DNA of 48,656 nucleotides, taken from the NCBI GenBank assembly GCA_026196615.1, contig JAPHSW010000144.1, forward strand, positions 87,987-136,642. The letters run 5' to 3'. This DNA is from Gammaproteobacteria bacterium (lineage in GTDB: Bacteria; Pseudomonadota; Gammaproteobacteria; GRL18). Below, in pieces: positions 45,934 to 48,656 of this stretch (positions are counted from its first letter, which is position 1; every line of letters begins with the position of its first letter). The position numbers and the translations under genes are program-made. Under the pieces are notes generated by a model. The model had not been told where the DNA came from, did not search any database, and saw nothing but the letters and a program-made list of their open reading frames with translations.

Positions 45934-46581
45934 TTATAAAAAGTTTTCAACTTCTTTGGGATGTTTAATCATTTCATCGGCTCCCCAGTTTTCTGGAGTG
46001 TCATTGGCTTCTATATAACCAAATAAAGCCGTCAGTGTGGTCATTCCAGCAGCATTTCCTGCAATAATATCCCGTTCAGCATCTCCAATATATAGGCACT
46101 CTTTTGGGGCGACACTAATTTCTCGGCAGGCATAATAGAGTGGTTCTGGATGAGGCTTTCTTTCAGTTGTGGTATCACCACTGACGATAGTGCCTGCTCT
46201 ATTTGAATAGCCCATTTGTTCCATTAATGGATCGGTTAGCCAGCCCGGCTTATTGGTGACGATTCCCCAGGTTATTTGTTTGTTTTCGAGAGTTTCTAAT
46301 AGCTCATTAATACCATCAAATACGGTGGTTAGATTACTGATGTTGGCTTGGTAAATTTCCAATAATCTTAACCTAAGTCTTTCAAAATCAGCATGTTGCT
46401 CATTAAAGTTAAAGCCAAGTTTAATTAGAGCAATGCCGCCATGAGAAACCATAGGTCGAATAGTTTCAAAAGGGAGGGGAGACTTGCCTTCTTCAATCAA
46501 AACTTGATTGAGAGATGCAGCCAAATCTGGAGCTGTATCTGCAAAAGTCCCGTCTAAATCAAAAAGTACTGCTTTAATCAT
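45934..46581 (-). CDS. gph: Phosphoglycolate phosphatase (HAD family)
   Basis: Removes phosphate from 2-phosphoglycolate. 215 aa. HAD motif I FDLDGTFADTAPDL (Asp8, Asp10) at the start, VTNKPG as motif II, KPHPEPLYYA as motif III and IGDAERDI as motif IV. Position after ubiG supports Gph; the substrate is by family and context. Confidence 0.92.
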   Translation of the reverse strand: MIKAVLFDLDGTFADTAPDLAASLNQVLIEEGKSPLPFETIRPMVSHGGIALIKLGFNFNEQHADFERLRLRLLEIYQANISNLTTVFDGINELLETLENKQITWGIVTNKPGWLTDPLMEQMGYSNRAGTIVSGDTTTERKPHPEPLYYACREISVAPKECLYIGDAERDIIAGNAAGMTTLTALFGYIEANDTPENWGADEMIKHPKEVENFL

Positions 46582-46630
46582 TGTAATTGTTTGCTACCAT
46601 TTTTATAAATTAAAGAGTTTACTAATCTCA

Positions 46631-47398
46631 TTAAGTGGGAAAATCATTTGGACAAGCATGAATCAAATAATTGATATCAACGTCATCACTTAAAACGCAA
46701 TGGCCTGTAAGTGGATTATAGGTCATACCTGAAATGTGTTGAGTTTTTAGGTCTGCTGCACGGATCCACTGATCCATTTCTGCAGGACGGATGAATTTTT
46801 TGAAATCATGTGTACCTTTAGGCAATAATTTCATTATGTATTCAGCACCAATAATAGCCATTGCATAGGATTTGGCATTACGGTTAACGGTTGAAAAAAA
46901 GACATGTCCATCTGGTTTTACTAATTTTTTACAAGCTGTGATGATTGAACCTGGATCAGGAACGTGCTCTAACATTTCAAGACAGGTCACAATATCATAT
47001 TGGCCAGGAACTTCATCAGCCAACTCTTCAACAGTGATTTTTTTATAAGTGACTTTTTCTCCTGATTCATATAAATGCATTTTTGCAATGGTGAGATTAG
47101 CATCACCCATGTCAATTCCAGTTACATCAGCACCTTCATGTGCCATACTTTCAGACAAGATTCCACCGCCGCAGCCAACATCGAGAATAAGTTTGCCATT
47201 CAGACCATTTGCTCTTGTTTTTATATATTCTAATCGTGCTGGATTAAGATCATGTAACGGTTTAAATTCACCTTCTTTATCCCACCAACGTGTTGACATC
47301 GCTTCAAACTTGGCTACTTCTTGTGGATCAACATTAGAAAAACTATTGTTGTTGCTATCCTTATTATTCTGAGAATTTTGTTGGTGTACAGTTGTCAT
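46631..47398 (-). CDS. ubiG: Ubiquinone biosynthesis O-methyltransferase
   Basis: Performs both O-methylations of ubiquinone synthesis with SAM. 255 aa. SAM motif [44 protein letters not shown] near the N-terminus and FIRPAEM are characteristic. It has a slightly longer Asn/Ser-rich N-terminus than E. coli UbiG. 49 bases upstream of gph in the direction of transcription. Confidence 0.96.
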   Translation of the reverse strand: MTTVHQQNSQNNKDSNNNSFSNVDPQEVAKFEAMSTRWWDKEGEFKPLHDLNPARLEYIKTRANGLNGKLILDVGCGGGILSESMAHEGADVTGIDMGDANLTIAKMHLYESGEKVTYKKITVEELADEVPGQYDIVTCLEMLEHVPDPGSIITACKKLVKPDGHVFFSTVNRNAKSYAMAIIGAEYIMKLLPKGTHDFKKFIRPAEMDQWIRAADLKTQHISGMTYNPLTGHCVLSDDVDINYLIHACPNDFPT

Positions 47399-47527
47399 TC
47401 TATTCCTGAATCTATCATTAATTTATGTCTATTATCATTAATTTTGTTATAAAAGTCGAAATTTAAAGCACTAATAATGTCATCTTATGGTCTTAATAAT
47501 GGTTATGATTGTTTGAATTCTTATCAA

Positions 47528-48656
47528 TTATGATTTCAACTGGATTTTATCGCCCCATTTTTTTGCTTTTTGTAAGATTTGCTCTGTATCTAAAGTGGTT
47601 AAATGACGATTATTCAATAAGTGTTTCCCTTGAACCCAGACATCTGTGATTTGCTCTCTGCTTGAAGAATAAACAATTTGAGAAATGGGGTTGAAAATAG
47701 GCTGTGTTTCAATTTTTTTCAAATCAATCGCTGTGATATCAGCGGCCTTACCATTAGATAAAGAGCCTGTTATTGAATCAAGACCAAGTGCTTTAGCACC
47801 ATTAAGAGTGGCCATTTTTAGTGCTACATGAGCTGGAATTATGGATGCGTTTTCAGCAACTGCTTTAGACAATAGGGCTGTTGTTCTCATTTCGCTTAAC
47901 ATGTCTAAATCATTATTACTTGCAGCTCCATCTGTTCCAATGGCTGTATTTATTTTACTGTCAGAAAGTTTTCCAACTGGACAGAAACCACTGGCTAATT
48001 TCAGGTTGGATTCTGGACAGTGGACGATATGAACGCCATGGTGTTTTAAGAGTTCAATTTCATAATCTTCAAGTTGTGTCATATGAACAGCGATAAGGAG
48101 TGGAGACAAAAGTCCTAATTTTTCAAGACGAGCAATCGGTCGCATTCCAGTGTTTGATACCGAATCATTAACTTCATCTTGTGTTTCATGCAGGTGTATA
48201 TGTATGGGAATATCTAACTTTTCAGCATAAATTTTTATTTGTTCCAGTGGGCCATCAGAAACAGTATAAGGTGCATGAGGGGCAAATGCAGTCGAAATTA
48301 AAGGGTGGTGTCGATATTGTTCATGTAATTGCAAGCCCTTATGTAAATAATCTTCACTGTCTTTAGCCCATGCTGAGGGGAAATCAATCATAATCAGACC
48401 TAATGATACACGAATGCCTGCTTCTTCAGCTGATTTTGCTGTAGCGTCAGGAAAAAAATACATATCATTAAACGTTGTTGTACCACTACGAATCATTTCA
48501 GCTATAGCCAAATCAGAGCCATCTTTCACAAATTGGTAATTAACATGTTGACCTTCAGCTGGCCATATATGTTCTGATAACCATTCCATGAGAGGGAGAT
48601 CATCTGCTAAACCACGCATTAAAGTCATTGCGGCGTGCGTATGGGTATTGATAAAT
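47528..48656 (-). CDS. mtaD: TrzA/MtaD-type amidohydrolase (5-methylthioadenosine/S-adenosylhomocysteine deaminase), 5' end cut
   Basis: Zn-dependent deaminase of the amidohydrolase superfamily. The reading frame continues through the right edge, so the first part is missing. An internal ATG at 48628 is not the start, because the codons before it encode the metal motif NTHTHAAM. Other ligands are in IHLHETQDEV, IAVHMTQLE, VHCPESNLKLASG and GTDGAASNNDLDM. In related bacteria this gene precedes ubiG-gph, and MTA/SAH deaminase activity is the usual annotation. Other substrates within the family cannot be excluded. Confidence 0.88.
   Translation of the reverse strand, partial: FINTHTHAAMTLMRGLADDLPLMEWLSEHIWPAEGQHVNYQFVKDGSDLAIAEMIRSGTTTFNDMYFFPDATAKSAEEAGIRVSLGLIMIDFPSAWAKDSEDYLHKGLQLHEQYRHHPLISTAFAPHAPYTVSDGPLEQIKIYAEKLDIPIHIHLHETQDEVNDSVSNTGMRPIARLEKLGLLSPLLIAVHMTQLEDYEIELLKHHGVHIVHCPESNLKLASGFCPVGKLSDSKINTAIGTDGAASNNDLDMLSEMRTTALLSKAVAENASIIPAHVALKMATLNGAKALGLDSITGSLSNGKAADITAIDLKKIETQPIFNPISQIVYSSSREQITDVWVQGKHLLNNRHLTTLDTEQILQKAKKWGDKIQLKS

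Noticed and set aside
47841-48366. Plus-strand open frames across the mtaD-type gene
   Set aside because: They are antisense to a conserved amidohydrolase and show no domain character.

Overview
The window is an AT-rich stretch (about one third G+C by eye) of a gammaproteobacterial chromosome. Two classic gammaproteobacterial housekeeping clusters are present in their usual order: fabH-fabD-fabG-acpP-fabF-pabB-pabC-mltG-tmk-holB-pilZ-tatD, and trpF-trpB-trpA-accD-folC-dedD-cvpA-purF. The pairing prmB/aroC and the run mtaD-ubiG-gph plus yciK also fit this class. SoxXA (sulfur oxidation), HpnCDE (squalene synthesis), FliK/FlhB-type proteins, a type IV pilus PilZ and large c-di-GMP proteins suggest a free-living, probably aquatic relative of the Thiotrichales/Methylococcales-type gammaproteobacteria. 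The genus cannot be told from the sequence alone. No tRNA, rRNA, CRISPR array, transposase or prophage gene was seen.

Layout. 1-4 kb: fatty acid synthesis, with unusually dense hairpins and palindromes around acpP and fabF. 4-11 kb: folate (pabB, pabC), cell wall (mltG), DNA precursor and replication genes (tmk, holB), pilZ and tatD. 11-14 kb: a membrane GGDEF-EAL protein and a small Lys-rich exported protein. 14-17.3 kb: an isolated FliK-like/FlhB-C-like pair on the minus strand, a pentapeptide-repeat membrane protein and a 66-residue unknown. 17.4-23 kb: prmB, a PhoPQ-type two-component system on the minus strand, aroC and an MFS transporter. 23-27 kb: two unknown genes, a DUF3179 protein and convergent soxXA. 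27-35 kb: the trp/acc/fol/pur cluster. 35-39 kb: a 1315-residue PilZ-DUF1631-GGDEF-EAL protein. 39-48.7 kb: yciK, hpnE, hpnD, a membrane Cache-AlbA_2 (Schlafen-type) fusion and hpnC on the minus strand, two small plus-strand genes, then gph, ubiG and an mtaD-type deaminase cut by the window end.

How the genes work together. The first block makes acyl chains on ACP and diverts chorismate to p-aminobenzoate for folate. aroC supplies chorismate, trpFBA complete tryptophan, and accD feeds malonyl-CoA to fatty acid synthesis. hpnCDE convert farnesyl diphosphate to squalene, but no squalene-hopene cyclase lies in the window. SoxXA would start thiosulfate oxidation with SoxYZ and SoxB encoded elsewhere.

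The most unusual item is the membrane-anchored double-Cache sensor fused to a cytoplasmic AlbA_2 domain. It sits inside the squalene locus, between hpnC and hpnD. Next in interest are the orphan soxXA pair, the FliK/FlhB-C pair without other flagellar genes, and the hairpin series around acpP/fabF.
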